Assembly: GCF_964340395.1 (NCBI RefSeq)
Contig: NC_135565.1
Coordinates: 9,474,742-9,538,741 of the forward strand
Source: Glandiceps talaboti
Lineage: Eukaryota; Hemichordata; Enteropneusta; Spengelidae
Direction of reading: 5' to 3'
Length of the DNA: 64,000 bases
Positions within the stretch are counted from its first letter, which is position 1; each line of letters starts with the position of its first letter. The notes under the pieces are model-generated. The model was not told the DNA's origin, ran no database searches, and saw nothing but the letters and a program-made list of their open reading frames with translations. The translations under genes and the position numbers were made by a program. Positions 24,384-36,800 of the stretch are shown piece after piece.

Positions 24384-26718
24384 GGAGGCAGACATATACA
24401 TGTAAGTAGCAGGCAGGATATTTTCATTTTTATCTTCACTGAAGATGGCTTACTATGCGTTAGTCTGTCTTTGATAGTTGTTAATATGTAGCATAACCGC
24501 TATCTATAATATTTTCATGTTTCAGTTTGTTATCAAACCTCTTAATATGTTATCAATATATTCGGTAGCATCATATAAAGCTATTTTTGTTTTAAGGGTT
24601 ATTTATTTTCCATTTTTTCCAATGAAAGATTTGGTACTAAATGCTGGATCGCATTTATGGATGGGACTGGATGACAGAGACGTGGAAGGAGAAATGAGAT
24701 GGCTGGATGGGTCACTGGTAAAAAAATAAACACTTTTTATCAACAACCAGTATATTTATTTCTTGTTTTTACGTTACATCAATATATTTAAGTCATCAAT
24801 GGAAACTTCTTTACTTGTTTCTATCTAGGTAGCTAGGTGGGGGGGGGGGGGCTAGGTGGGGGGGGGGGGTAAGTGTCATTTTGGAAAATGTGGTCTTCAT
24901 TACAGTTACTTTTGTTTTGATCATTGGAGCTGGGGGTTATTTTTTAGCTCTGCTGTCAGCAACAGCTGAGCGGAGCTTAAGGGTTAGGTTGATTCTCTGT
25001 CGGTGTCTGTCGTCCGTCCATCAACTTGTCTACTTTCATCTTCTTTTACATGGTCAATTGATGTGAAATTTGTTGTGTACATGTCATTTGATAAGCAGAT
25101 ATAGGTTTGTTCAAAATGAGTTGATTTGGTCATTTTATGCAAATTAGGTCTAAAATAAAATTTTTGGTATAAACAATGCTTCAAAAGTCTTATCCTCCAA
25201 AACTGCTGGGCCAATTGAGTTGAAATTTGTCGTGGAGGTGTCTTGGGATGAGCATATATAAGTTTGTTTAAGACAATTTGACTGGGTCATTGATATGTAA
25301 ACTAGGTCTATAAATAGAATTTTTGGTAAAAAAGGTTTTAAAATCTTCTCCAAAACTACTTGGCCAATTGAGTTGAAATTTGTCGTGTAGGTGCCTTGGG
25401 ATGAGCATATATAAGTTTGTTTAAGACAATTTGACTGGGTCATTAATATGCATATTAGGGGTAAAATAATTTTTGTGTGAAATGGTAAAAGGCTACTAGT
25501 ACTGTAACAATATTTCACCAACTTTCTGTGTGAAATGTGTTCAATAGGATGTGTGTCATATGAAACCATTAACCACTTTATTACTTTGCTAAAATAAAAT
25601 TGCATAGTGGAAGAGCTGAACAGCAGAACCACTTGTACACGTTACAAAAAGAAAAACAAAAAAGAACAAAACAAAACCGAGCTATTCTGACCGATTGTCA
25701 CTTGTTATAAACATCTAAGGAGATTATATCACTGATCATTACATAGTTGATATTGGGAATAAAACGTAGAAGAAATAATTCTTACAGATCTATTGAATAC
25801 ATCTACTATAAACTGCCCTTTTCTAATGACTAATATCTTGCACAAAATTTGAAATTTACTGCCAAATTTTACCTAACAATAGATATTCAACATATTTGTG
25901 TCACAACAACCCGTAAATTATTTCATATGTGGTTTCTAATTCAAATACATTGGCACTTGATCTGCAGTCCCATAATCATATCAGTGTAGTAAACATCAAT
26001 GATCAAAAACATTTTTGCATTTACTCACTAAAAATGTAAATACATTCATGTACATGACATTGTTTCAGGTGACCTATTCAGACTGGAATACTGGACAACC
26101 AGACAATTATGAAAATAAGGAGGACTGTGGTCATTTCGTATATCACAATGGCAAATGGAATGATCTTCCCTGTTCAAAAAAGATTGGCTTCATCTGCGAA
26201 AAAGGTAGGCTATACATGTAGTTTACTCCTGATCACACTGTGACATGTGGCAGCAGTGCACAACAGCTAACCTTAAAAATTATATTAATACATGTAAACC
26301 TCACACGTGACGTCAAACAGGACAGATCAAAAACCTGAATCACCCCTATTGTACAGGAACTTTTTTGCCATCATTCCCATAAGAACTGTAACTTAACATT
26401 TTCTCATCAGCTGATTTACTTCTGTAAACAATGGCATGTCAGCAATAAATTGTGGGTATAATGTTCACTTGGATAAATGAAGATACTTTAGGTATTACAA
26501 TAACATTGGATATTTACAGTGAGTACTTGGACGACAAAGAAATAAATACAAGCTAGTGATCATTCTGTCTTTTTTCGTGCCTTACACATCTGCCCTCTTT
26601 GTCTCCCTCTTAACTACTACTCTCTCTGTTAAATGTATGTCTCAGTACTACTGCCTGTTTGACACTGCCTTTCTGACTCACTCTTCCTTGTTAAATTTCT
26701 TTCACACACACACACACA

Positions 26719-26783
<65 letters not shown>

Positions 26784-27776
26784 GCCTTTCAGAAATGTAT
26801 TTTCCTCTTCATCATTGATAATCGCGAGATGACTTGATATACCATCGCAGAATTGTGTGGCTTCATTGTAGGTATAACTGTTTCTATGTTAATGTAGTAG
26901 GATTTTCCATTGAAGTTATTCCACTGTAGTAAGGGTCCTATAGAAGATAATGTACGTGGTAGCTGAGAATACAACAACGCTATAATCTAGACCGAGTGAA
27001 GTTTACCTTACTAGAAACACTATTGTATAGACAGTCTTGCAATATAACGGATTGAAGCTTAGACTGAGATTGCAGGCAAGACATGTATTTTATGATCTCC
27101 CATTATCAGATAATGTACAAGGTGTTGATAGTTTGAATTTGACTTTCCAAAGAGTGTAATTGTTTATATACAGGCCCGGTCTTATCATTTGCCTTCTAAT
27201 TTTGTTACAACATTCGATTGCCATGGGATGGATTCTTCAAACGTATATGAAATTATGTCATTGGATCATTTATATGTTATATCTTAATACCAGGTGCGAG
27301 TTCAGTCAATAGGGAACTTGCAATCCAGACTGGGCATGCTCAGATGCAAATGACTATGGGATTATATGTGGTCATTGTAATACCTAATCTTGAGCTACTG
27401 ATAAAATAAACCTCCCACAATGGTCAGGGTGACTATGAATTGGTCATTCGTGGTTGCAAACAATGTAACAGCATTGTTTACATACCAATTCATTAGCATT
27501 TATTATCACATTTCCTATGATGCAACATTCGACATGGCTGGTTTCAAGTTCCCTATTGCATGTGATACTTATGTGTATCTCCATATGCAGAATACTGCAA
27601 GGCTGCTTGTGTCCCATGTCATCAGTAGATACTTGGTGTGACTGATGTTAAATTAACATTTAAATAAGATTTTGTTCAAAATGTATATAAGTTCAGAGTA
27701 TACAAACACGTCAGTGAATAACATTTTATTTGATTTATGTAACCTTTTTTCTTTTTCTTTTTTTTTGACAGCATAA
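22558..27776 (+). CDS. CTL-2: secreted protein with one C-type lectin domain
   Basis: Segmental duplicate of CTL-1, 144 aa. Coding exons 22558-22615, 24147-24293, 24629-24717, 26069-26204 and 27772-27776, phases 1,1,0,1. An ATG three bases upstream (22555) is also in frame. Signal peptide residues 1-18, then one CTLD with Cys 48/118/133/141, WMGL, QPD (108-110) and WND (128-130). An extra Cys at 46 is specific to this copy. Exons matching CTL-1 exon 5 are inverted and those matching exons 6-7 are missing, yet exon 4 can splice in phase to the conserved terminal exon (Ala, TAA). So the copy looks functional as a single-domain lectin. Confidence 0.83.
22903..23665 (+). mobile_element. AGCACAACTG-ended element, copy C
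   Basis: AGCACAACTG to CAGTTGTGCT, in CTL-2 intron 1. Same flanks as copy B in CTL-1, so it is the duplicated orthologue of that insertion, about 120 bp shorter. Confidence 0.6.
24295..24380 (+). repeat. (GA)n microsatellite abutting the exon 2 donor of CTL-2
   Basis: A GA tract starting inside the 5' splice site GTGAGAG. Counterpart of the tract at 5344. Confidence 0.9.
24945..25520 (+). repeat. Dispersed repeat, CTTAAGGGTTAGGTTGATT family
   Basis: Duplicate of the repeat at 5980-6560, in the equivalent CTL-2 intron, preceded by two G-runs (24838-24870). Confidence 0.6.
26470..27190 (-). repeat. Inverted segment in CTL-2
   Basis: Reverse complement of CTL-1 positions about 7597-8399. The left junction follows ATAATGTTCACTTG (7500 / 26472). 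At the right junction, GGCCCGGTCTTATC is followed directly by ATTTGCCTTCTAATT, which in CTL-1 lies at about 10512. So roughly 2.1 kb of the ancestral order (exons 6-7 and intron) is missing beyond the inversion. Confidence 0.85.
26786..26937 (-). pseudogene. Relic of second CTLD exon (inverted, frameshifted)
   Basis: Minus-strand copy of CTL-1 exon 5, 152 bases against 153: one base is lost around ATTAACATAGAAACAG, which breaks the frame. The GC donor and the adjoining GA (here CT) tract are retained. In this orientation it cannot be spliced into CTL-2. Confidence 0.85.
27307..27559. mobile_element. MITE-like element, copy 3
   Basis: CAATAGGGAACTTGCAATCC to CAAGTTCCCTATTG. The counterpart of copy 2, in the last intron of CTL-2, so this insertion predates the segmental duplication. 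Confidence 0.7.
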
Positions 27777-28011
27777 ACATTATCCAATGTCTTCAATGAA
27801 CAAGATTGGGGTCTATGGTCGCTCTTTTCAATATTCAATAACTTTTGGGTACTTCATGTTTCTTGGTCCAAACTGATCGGTTTAATTGTGAAAAATACTT
27901 CTGATACAGTGGAAAAAAGAATATCTAATAATTTGCATAGTGTGGTTAGAGCATTGATGTCAATTCACTGCAAGATCTTCAGATGTAATATTTGAATCGA
28001 TAGTTCGACTG

Positions 28012-28017
28012 AATAAA
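28012..28017 (+). terminator. Polyadenylation signal of CTL-2
   Basis: AATAAA about 235 bases after the CTL-2 stop, in a conserved 3' flank shared with CTL-1. Confidence 0.5.
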
Positions 28018-28130
28018 ATAATCCTGGTGATGGAGCATATACCTGATGTGTGCTGTGGAATCCTATGTTGTAAAGTGTCTTTCAGTAGTAGCTATTTGGA
28101 TTTTGCATTACACAGCGACTTAAATTCTTT

Positions 28131-28192
28131 TCTCATCTCATCTCATCTCATCTCATCTCATCTCATCTCATCTCATCTCATCTCACCTTGCC
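28131..28192 (+). repeat. (CATCT)n pentanucleotide microsatellite
   Basis: About 12 CATCT units. CTL-1 has only a degenerate, shorter form at about 11498-11540, so this array expanded after the duplication. Confidence 0.85.
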
Positions 28193-28378
28193 TTGTCTCA
28201 CCTCATTTCAACTCATTAGCACAGCTCAATTAATAAGGGGTCACTAACACAATAGGCATGGTACAATGTGTCTCGAAAACCACTGCGTCGATTGTTTTTT
28301 ATAGGAAATTTTTCAAATCAAAATGATTGCGTAAGAGATGTGCATTTTGGGTAAAACAAATGCAACCTTTAGAAGCAG

Positions 28379-28659
28379 GGTTTCTTTTAGTTTGGTGGCA
28401 TCAGCCACAATATATCGGCACTTATTTGTGACGGAATTGACTTTATTTGCAATGTTGATAGCATCCGCAGAAATATCAATACCTACCAACCAATGACAAA
28501 CAGAATATTACTTTATGTTAAGTATAGTATACTAACAATCTCCTTACATTTTATGTTTAGGGTGGTTTGCTACGTTATTCTAAAATGAAAGAGAATAGAC
28601 AATATCAATGAATTCATACTTTGAGTTCTGGTTCTTTGTTAATACAATGCTTTGCTGAG

Positions 28660-28733
<74 letters not shown>

Positions 28734-29403
28734 CTCTCTCTCCATACCAAAATGCTTATAACACGTAACTATGTGCATGTACCTCATAATGTTACAGTGG
28801 CATAGCCAGACAATCCATAGGGTGCAGTCATTATAGAGTTGTTATATTATGTTTCAGATGATACAACATTTGGTTAAGGACAAAGGCATTGTGCATGTAT
28901 TTGACAGCCCTTCATAATCCAATAGACCTTCTGTCAATGCCTGTTCTTATCCTACAACGTATGGTGACCAGACTTTGCTCGACCTTGAACAGGTGAAATA
29001 GAGCTCACACAGTGTAGGCTAAGACCATGCAGTAGCATTATATTACTAGTAGCATTACCATTAATTGCACCTAACTCTCATCAATAGTCCAATTGTCCTA
29101 GATGGGGCTATATGGTAAGAATAGGAAGTAGAAATACATTGCAAACTGATGGTACGATTGTTTTACCGTCTGTTGTCTCAAAGTAAACACTGAAAACTGG
29201 AGTAATATGTACCACTTACCTACAACACTTTGAACATTGTCACGACTTGCTATAAACTTTGTTAGATCTCCAGTTCCACATCCTATGTCTAAAATAATCT
29301 CATCCTTTTCCCAGTGGTTATCCCATAAAGACAGTGTGAAGAGACCACTACTTTGCTGAATAGGTCTATTCCTTGAGTAGTCTGACCGGTATACCTGATT
29401 CAT
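28379..29403 (-). pseudogene. Truncated methyltransferase copy (exon 1 and part of exon 2)
   Basis: Exon 1 (29220-29403) encodes the same start as the intact gene at 52638, with the SAM-binding motif LDIGCGTGDL. Substitutions relative to that gene include D30H and N33K. Exon 2 begins at 28482 but homology ends near 28379, after about 104 of 317 bases, and runs into unrelated dispersed-repeat sequence. No later exons follow. It cannot make the full methyltransferase. Confidence 0.88.
28660..28740 (+). repeat. (TC)n microsatellite
   Basis: Mirror partner of the (GA)n tract at 53305-53388 in the right arm. It lies in intron 1 of the methyltransferase copy. Confidence 0.9.
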
Positions 29404-29693
29404 GTTGAAGCGATTAAGTATGATGTGTAGAAATACCAGGTCCTATAAAGGTCAGTGGGTTGGGTTTTGACACATATGACAACAGTTGACAGAAATGTCA
29501 GTGCACGGCGGTGCCACCCCGAGGTCATTTTGGAGTTGTAGGGGACCGGCGTTATCTGATTGATACCGCTTATCATATACCTATAATCACGTCCCTACGA
29601 ATTGCTATGGAGAAATCGCGAGCTCTACCCGGGCAGTAATTTCCGTATCACGGACCGGCCCACTTTGCCCAAATAAGGTAAGTTGCGGGAATT

Positions 29694-29962
29694 TTGGACT
29701 ACTTTCTTTCCCGTTGCTATGCGCGTTGCTATGCGTGTTGCAAAACTTGTTGGCATCCTGGGTATGTGTACGCTATCATGGCGGAAGCCAACGATATTCA
29801 ACTGTCCAGTACATTCCTAGTTTTCGATTTGGCAATTGTGATGAAATTACATCGAATATTGGTATTACAGGAATCATTGGTTTCGATCAAAGATGTACAA
29901 AAAGTGAAGCCAACGATATAGGACGTTCGCGTTCCGTCCCCTACGACTATGAACAGCTGTAA
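29694..29962 (+). other. Block conserved without change between the arms
   Basis: About 270 bases identical, as far as I can see, to the complement of 52079-52347, while the flanks on both sides show substitutions. A frame ending VPYDYEQL then TAA is open over the block but lacks an ATG at its start. Another frame starts with a good Kozak ATG (29778, MAEANDIQLS). It lies between the divergent methyltransferase and deiodinase starts, about 0.3 kb from the former, so a conserved promoter/5' UTR or a small exon are both possible. Confidence 0.4.
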
Positions 29963-30599
29963 GCTACGGTCATTTTCCCCAAACATCTGTTGTATAACTA
30001 ATTATCATGAATAAAACCTTATTAACAGTAATTTTTTGTTGCATGTTTTCCGTTTTTTTGTGTGTTTCCTGCGTATGTACGTATGTGCAATGCAAGAAGC
30101 TCGAGATATGAACATACCAAAATCAATCCGCCAGGCCATACCTGTGATGAGGCCTTTGACATACGGCGATTTACTGTCAGTATAATGTCGCTTACTGTCT
30201 ATAATAATGTCCAAATTAGTGATTGCAAATGTATTTTAGCGCTTCAAGAGGTATATGATAAAACCTTTACAGCCCGGATATGGGTTTTGCGGACCTTGGT
30301 CGTACGGCTTACGGGCCCTCCTAAAGTAGGGCCCTTCCACCGCACACCCTCACAATCTGATTGTCCATTGCTGTCAAAGAACATTATTCCGGTTTTTTTC
30401 TCCTTGGGACAGCAATGATAATACGTGTATGCAGACGTTGACCCTCTGTAAAGTTATCATGATCTGAAAGGTTTACATTTCGAAATTCATGGCATTGACC
30501 AAGTTTGCATCTCATGGGCAGAGTAAGTTACATCACCAGATGCTAGATGGACTATATTTCATGATATATGCCTCCGTACATTGTTATGTAATTTATTTT

Positions 30600-31528
30600 T
30601 ATATTTATGATACATACATACATACATACATACATACATACATACATACATACATACATACATACATACATACATGCACACACACACAAACACACACACA
30701 CATATATACATATATGCAAGCAGACACACGCATGCATACATACATACTACATACATACATACATACATACATACATACACATACATCGATATTATAATAG
30801 GCTACCCTGATATTTATAATTTGGTTGCAGACAATCCATGTATCCTAAGAACCCAGACATACCATGTTAGTGTACATGAGTCAGGTTATCTTTTATTAGC
30901 ATCAATGATAAAATGAACGGGTTGTTTATTATATATAAGAGGAAATGCCTGACAGTGAGATGAATGATTCTATAAATAATAATAATGATAATAATATTAT
31001 TTCATTTTTGAACAATCCCTTTATCAAAGTCGTGGTGAAAATTTACTACCAGTGTGCATTTCGACATCCAAATCAACATACTTTGGTAAATCTCTTTTCA
31101 AGTAGAGATGTTAAAATTATTTGTAACCTGGCAAAACTTGTCTATGAAGCATTTGTATTGAGGAAGGGAGCTGTCTCAGGGATCTAAGTTTTCCTTTGAG
31201 AGGCTGATTTATTTACTTGATATTTAATTTGTATAATTTTCTTTACTATAAGCCGGTGATAATTTTATTATTGAAGTCAAACCGGAAATGTTTGATTTAT
31301 TACCCGATATTTCGGTCTAAGAATAGGTACTGTATTATAACTCTTACGTGGTAGGCGTACATCTTTGATATCGACTTGTGACAGTAGGTAGCTAAGCCAC
31401 TACTTCTATTGGCGATGGCCTACTTTTGTCTCCGAGTATCCTTTCCCATAGTAGTTGGCTGTATTCCACTTATCTTAATTCAAAATGTGTTTTGAAGGTG
31501 TGTGTGTGTACGCGTGCGCGCGTCCAGG

Positions 31529-31571
<43 letters not shown>

Positions 31572-32735
31572 TACATGTTTTGCTTGTTTGTGCTTTCTGT
31601 TGCCCTTCAGAAACATACAAGGAGATTCTTCACATTACATGCTTTTCTGTTGTTTACAATGCCAGAACATTGGGTGAGAAATGTATTCCCATTTACTATA
31701 TTTGTCAAACAGTGACAAAGGTGACAAAATAAGTTAGAAACGTAGCCTACATATCTCTAACATACTTCATCCAACACTAATAAAGTCAGTTGTTATTACG
31801 AATGTGCTAGCTACAAAATATTGTAAAGAAACGCCCTGCCATGGTAAAATCATACATACATACATACATACATACATACATACATACATACATACATACT
31901 TACATACATGCATACATGCATACATACATACATACATACATACATACATACATACATACTTACATACATGCATACATGCATACATGCATACATACATACA
32001 TACATACATACATACATACATACACGTACGCCAATTTTGTTATAATCAGCTACCCTGACACTATGTTAATGTACACGCGTCAGGTTATCTTTTATTAACA
32101 TATCGTTGATAAAATGAACGGGTTACTTATTATACATATAAGAACAAATGCCTGACTGACGAATGCTGCTATTAACAATGATAATTTTAACATTAAAGCC
32201 AAACCGGAAATGTTTGATCTAGTACCCGATATTTCGGTCTAAGAATAGTTAATCTATTATAACTCTTTTGTGGTAGGAGTACATCTTTAACTCTTTTGTG
32301 GTAGGAGTACATCTTTGGAGAATTTTGATATCGACTTGTGACAGTAGGAAGTTAAGCATCTACTTCTATTGGCGATGGTCTATTTACTCGATTGGTCAGT
32401 ATCATCTCTCATGGCTGTATTCCAGTCATCTTAATTTAGAATTCGCTTGGAGGGGCGGGGATTTTTTTTTTTTTTTTTTGGGGGGGGGGGGGTAGGTATG
32501 TGATACATGTTTTGCTTTGCTTGTACTTTCGATTGCCTGAAAGATTGGATGAGAAATGTATTCGCATTTAATATATTTGTCAACCAATGACAAAGTTGAC
32601 AAAAGAAGTTAGGAACATATCCTACATATCTTTAAGTCTACACCATACATCATGCAAAATTAATAAAGTCATATGTTTTTACGAATGTGGTAGATATACA
32701 ATGTTGTAAAGAAACTCTGTGCCATTGTAAAATTA
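30600..32735 (+). repeat. Two tandem units each led by a (CATA)n array
   Basis: Unit 1 (about 30610-31850) and unit 2 (31851-32735) share the order: CATA array, ATAAAATGAACGGGTT, GGAAATGTTTGAT, CCGATATTTCGGTCTAAGAA, GATATCGACTTGTGACAGTA, ACTTCTATTGGCGATGG, then TGTAAAGAAAC before the next array. Unit 1 has about 200 extra bases (31000-31195). The pattern is mirrored at 49250-51350. Confidence 0.75.
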
Positions 32736-32828
32736 TACATACATACATACATACATACATACATACATACATACATACATACATACATACATACATACAT
32801 GCATGCATGCATGCATGCATGCATGCAT

Positions 32829-32893
<65 letters not shown>

Positions 32894-32945
32894 TACATAC
32901 ATACATACATACATACATACATACATACATACATACATACATACT
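32735..32945 (+). repeat. CATA/CATG/CAGA compound microsatellite
   Basis: Tetranucleotide arrays in the order CATA, CATG, CAGA, CATA. Mirrored at 49041-49245 with the same order but different lengths. Confidence 0.95.
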
Positions 32946-33628
32946 AGTACATGCTACGCTATTATGGAGCGTATAAGATGAATATGTGTTATCCTTCACT
33001 GTCACTTGTTGAATGGTTTGTAGTCACTGGCAAAAACTCTCACGGTATAATCTGCTGTGATACTTTATTCTCATTTTATATGAATAAATGTCGCCATTCT
33101 ATTCTTATTTATGAGAGTACCGTATCACAGTAGTTTATAAGGTAGGAGTTTAGCCAGAGAATGCTGGTTTGTAGACAAGTGATAGCGTGTGGTAAAATAG
33201 AAGTAACATTGATTTTATTTGGGAACGGACGGAGCGCAACGTAATAGTCTCTGGGGGGGGGGGGGGACTAATAAACGGATTATACAATTCAAGTATTTGG
33301 CAACAAATAGTAAAATTGTGCAATGCGGATACAATGTCATCAATAAGCATTTATACAATCTTCTGAAAGAAATAAGTCGATAATTGTAACACACATTATC
33401 CTAGTTACATCAAATTAGAGTTTAATAATCCTACTTAGTACAGCATAAGCCTAAGGTTAACTACCTTGCTAGCTCAAATACCTGTACATTTAACTATTCG
33501 TGTGACACAGACGCTAATCAAGCGATTGGTATTTTCAACGTATCGGAAGTAGTTTACATATGCTGGTATTGACACACCTCCATCCTATAAACGCTTATTC
33601 ATGGATATTTAAATACTGTACTGAATTC

Positions 33629-33702
33629 GATATATAATATCATATCGTTGTCCTGCGTTTCAGACACTTCCAGTCAGAGTGAGAGATTAAGAACATCGAT
33701 GA
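33629..33702 (+). promoter_or_regulatory. Candidate promoter and 5' exon of deiodinase-like gene 1
   Basis: TATATAAT at about 33629, then an exon ending AACATCGATGA before GTAAGT (33703). Splicing to the acceptor at 33808 joins ATGA to GAATGG, so the ATG at 33699 would be in frame and add Met-Arg ahead of the main start. The same signals are kept in the right arm. Transcription start not known. Confidence 0.45.
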
Positions 33703-33809
33703 GTAAGTGTGGTGTTTTTTTGTTCTTGATTTTTGGGTAAATATCATTTAAATATGTAGATTGAAAATGACGATGCCATTTCTTCTTTTAACGCTGTCCA
33801 TTTACAGGA

Positions 33810-36800
33810 ATGGCCGAGTTTTTGGAGGACAGAGAGCTTACCTTGAATATCGCCCGACGACTACTCGAACAGATGGGGAGTGCAGACTATAAAAGAAGAT
33901 ACGAAGTTGAAGTTGATCAGAATCGAGATGACTTAGACACACAACCGAGGAGAGTCAGGGCTCTTCGTGAGGCGTTGCACCAAGAAGTTCTGGATGAATT
34001 CGGCGTAACCTATCATGGAACCCAACTAGGGTTTATAGCTAAAGATATATTTAGGGTTTACAAATATGATGAAGAGGTAGGTGTTGCCGGGTGACCATTC
34101 ATATAATATTTTCATGAGTTTGTTTGTTTGTTTTCAATGTGTAGGATTTTGTAATGCAATGAATCAAGAGTGTGCTATATATTACCAAGAATGTTAGTGG
34201 TTTTAAGCAAGACATACATGTAGCTCATGATGTAAACTATTAGTCGTATAAATAACCAATTCATACAATTGATTCAGTAACTAGGAAGACTAGTTTGTGT
34301 TAATTTAGTGATAACTCTGGGTGTTTATTTTGGTTTCCATCTTTATAAGACACGGGTTTAGTAATGTTTTAAAATATACAGTAATGGAAGTACAATTACA
34401 TACATGTTGAGGACAAAGAAAAAAAAACTTGGAAGCAAGATCTAGAATTGTCAGAACTATCGAGAAATCGCCACCACAGTGACATTTACACTGGACACAT
34501 ACATTTTGCTGCATATTAATACCCTACGGATACTTATATAACGACATGATTTCAACTACACTGCTATACAAAACGTATGTTATACGGTTCCTGCCGTCTT
34601 TAACCTTTTATGCAACTTGTTGTTATAGATTATGGAAGTTCTTGGTCCGACGTTGTTCAAGGGATACAGCATAGAAGGGTGCACACTACAACTTGGTTAT
34701 CCTGCACCCGATGTACAATTGGTTAATTTAGAAACAAGAGAATTTATCCCACTTTTAAGTCTAAGCAAGGCCATAGACAGACCACTCGCTGTTATTGCTT
34801 CTTCGTTAACCTGACCTCCGTTCCGGGTGAGTAACTGCAATTACGTTAGCATTGTACTGCTTTAGCTCAGTGTCTATTAGCAGACGTAGCCAGTATGGCT
34901 ACAACATTGAGTAACTTCCTTCCCCGTGTATACTTTCAGACATTCATAAAGGTACGTACAAGTTCGAATTCAAGTTTACGAGTCCGACTTATTACTTAAT
35001 GCAACACCGTGACACTACTGGCAATACTTTAAAAAACACAATTTAGATTATATTTCAACTCTGGAAAACGAATTTCTTTGATAGATCGTAAACATCTGTC
35101 AGACGAAAGTATAAAAATGAGCGATATCTAATATCAAGGGAAGAGTATAGGAACTTTTCAATAGCGCGCTGATGTATAGGCATGGTATGCTAAGGTTCAC
35201 GGTTTACAACACGTGAAAAGGTATTATTATTATTTTAAAAATACATGTGAGATACATTTTCTCTCGTTGATAAATTTTAAGCATTCAATATGTATATTGG
35301 CATGTGGTGTAGAATTCAATATTCATTTGTTGTCACTTAGCTGCATTTTTTTACTTTTCCCTATAGGCCATTGTTCACAGTGGCTCGTTGATGAAACTAT
35401 ACCAGGAATACAAGGATAGAGTTGATTTCATAATGGTCTACATGAGAGAGATGCATCCAATGGGCACAATACAGGATCGTGGTAGCAACATAAGCTTAGT
35501 TGAGCAACACCACACACTAGACGATAGGATTGAAGCAGCAAAGTAAGTTATGACAAGGAAGCTGCAATGGCATCTGTAGTCACCTACGATTGTGAGACTC
35601 TTAGAAGCCAATCTCGGGTTCTCGCGTTAGTGCTATCAGACTTTGGGACCGTTCCTTTGTTCAGAACTACCTTTCTCAACTAATGGCTGTTTTTCACATC
35701 CAATATTCAATTCTTATGCGACATGGGCTTTCAAAGATCAGCGATTTTGGTCTCCTATTTATGATTTTACCAGTGGAGCTACAAGGATAGTAAGATATGG
35801 CAATTTCTTTGTTCAGAACAATCTTATTGTAGGGACAACTATTTTACCCATTCGACTTTTAATCGTGAAGAGACATAGACATGTAAGTACATGTCTCGGT
35901 GAACAATCTCTCAGCGCATTAATAGCGTTAATATTGAACTACATTCTTAATTACATTGGGTAAAGAGTATTTCTTTCTAAGGGTTTGTTTAACTATTACT
36001 ACAGAGATTATTTTAACCTGTTATTACAGTATTATATTTGAATCATGTGTAAATACTTTGACAGAGATAAATTTCCTTCACGAAAAGACATTATGCAAAA
36101 CTTTTAATAGAGGGGTGCAGGTAGTTCAATGACATGAGCTTTCCTAGATGGGCAATAAGTGTTATTAATCCTTGAACGTATTCCTATAATTTACAAAGGT
36201 ACTTTGAGTTGAACTCTCTTAATGTGTTGTTTTTGCTGTGTATTTTTTTTATAGATTTTCCATTGAGATTAGTGTTATTACAGTAGTATAGTCATATGTG
36301 CGATGATGGTACCCTTACTATGGCATGAGCCGGAATCAAGATTTATCTTGTCTTCCTCTAAGGGGGGGGGGGGGGGCGGATTCATTCCACTCACTAGGTA
36401 CCATCTAATTTACTGCCATCCTCACCATTTTGGTTTGATGGGGTGAATGAAAAGGAGTGAGACAAACATCGCCTACATGAATGCATACTAGGTTTTACAT
36501 CCACGAAGGCTATGTTGTATGATTTCTGTGTTTTTATGCTTTAAATAGCCAAGTGTCATTTTTTAATATAACATATCTTGATTTGCATGACTGCTAACAG
36601 AATGTCCAAAGGCACAATCATTGAAACTATTTACTTCTTTTTACAGCTTGTTAATAGAGTTGGACACCAAATACCAAACGTTCTCAAGCGATGTCACTAA
36701 CTCATCAAAGGTTCCAATAGTACTGGACAATATGGCAGATGATTTTAAAACGATTTTCGCCGCCATGCCAGACCGTGTAGTTGTAATTGAAAACAATCGA

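Noticed and set aside
24294-24409. Arg-Glu repeat frame after CTL-2 exon 2, and Ser-Leu repeat frames opposite
   Set aside because: Read-through of the (GA)n tract in the intron, beyond a good GT donor.
30945-31187. 80-codon ATG frame starting MPDSEMNDSI
   Set aside because: The right-arm copy has an in-frame TAA where the left reads CAT CCA, and indels in the Asn run; not conserved as coding.
34629-34814. Reading the deiodinase exon as ending at a premature stop (pseudogene)
   Set aside because: TGA sits at the family's Sec position, both copies retain it, and the downstream exons stay in phase and conserved.
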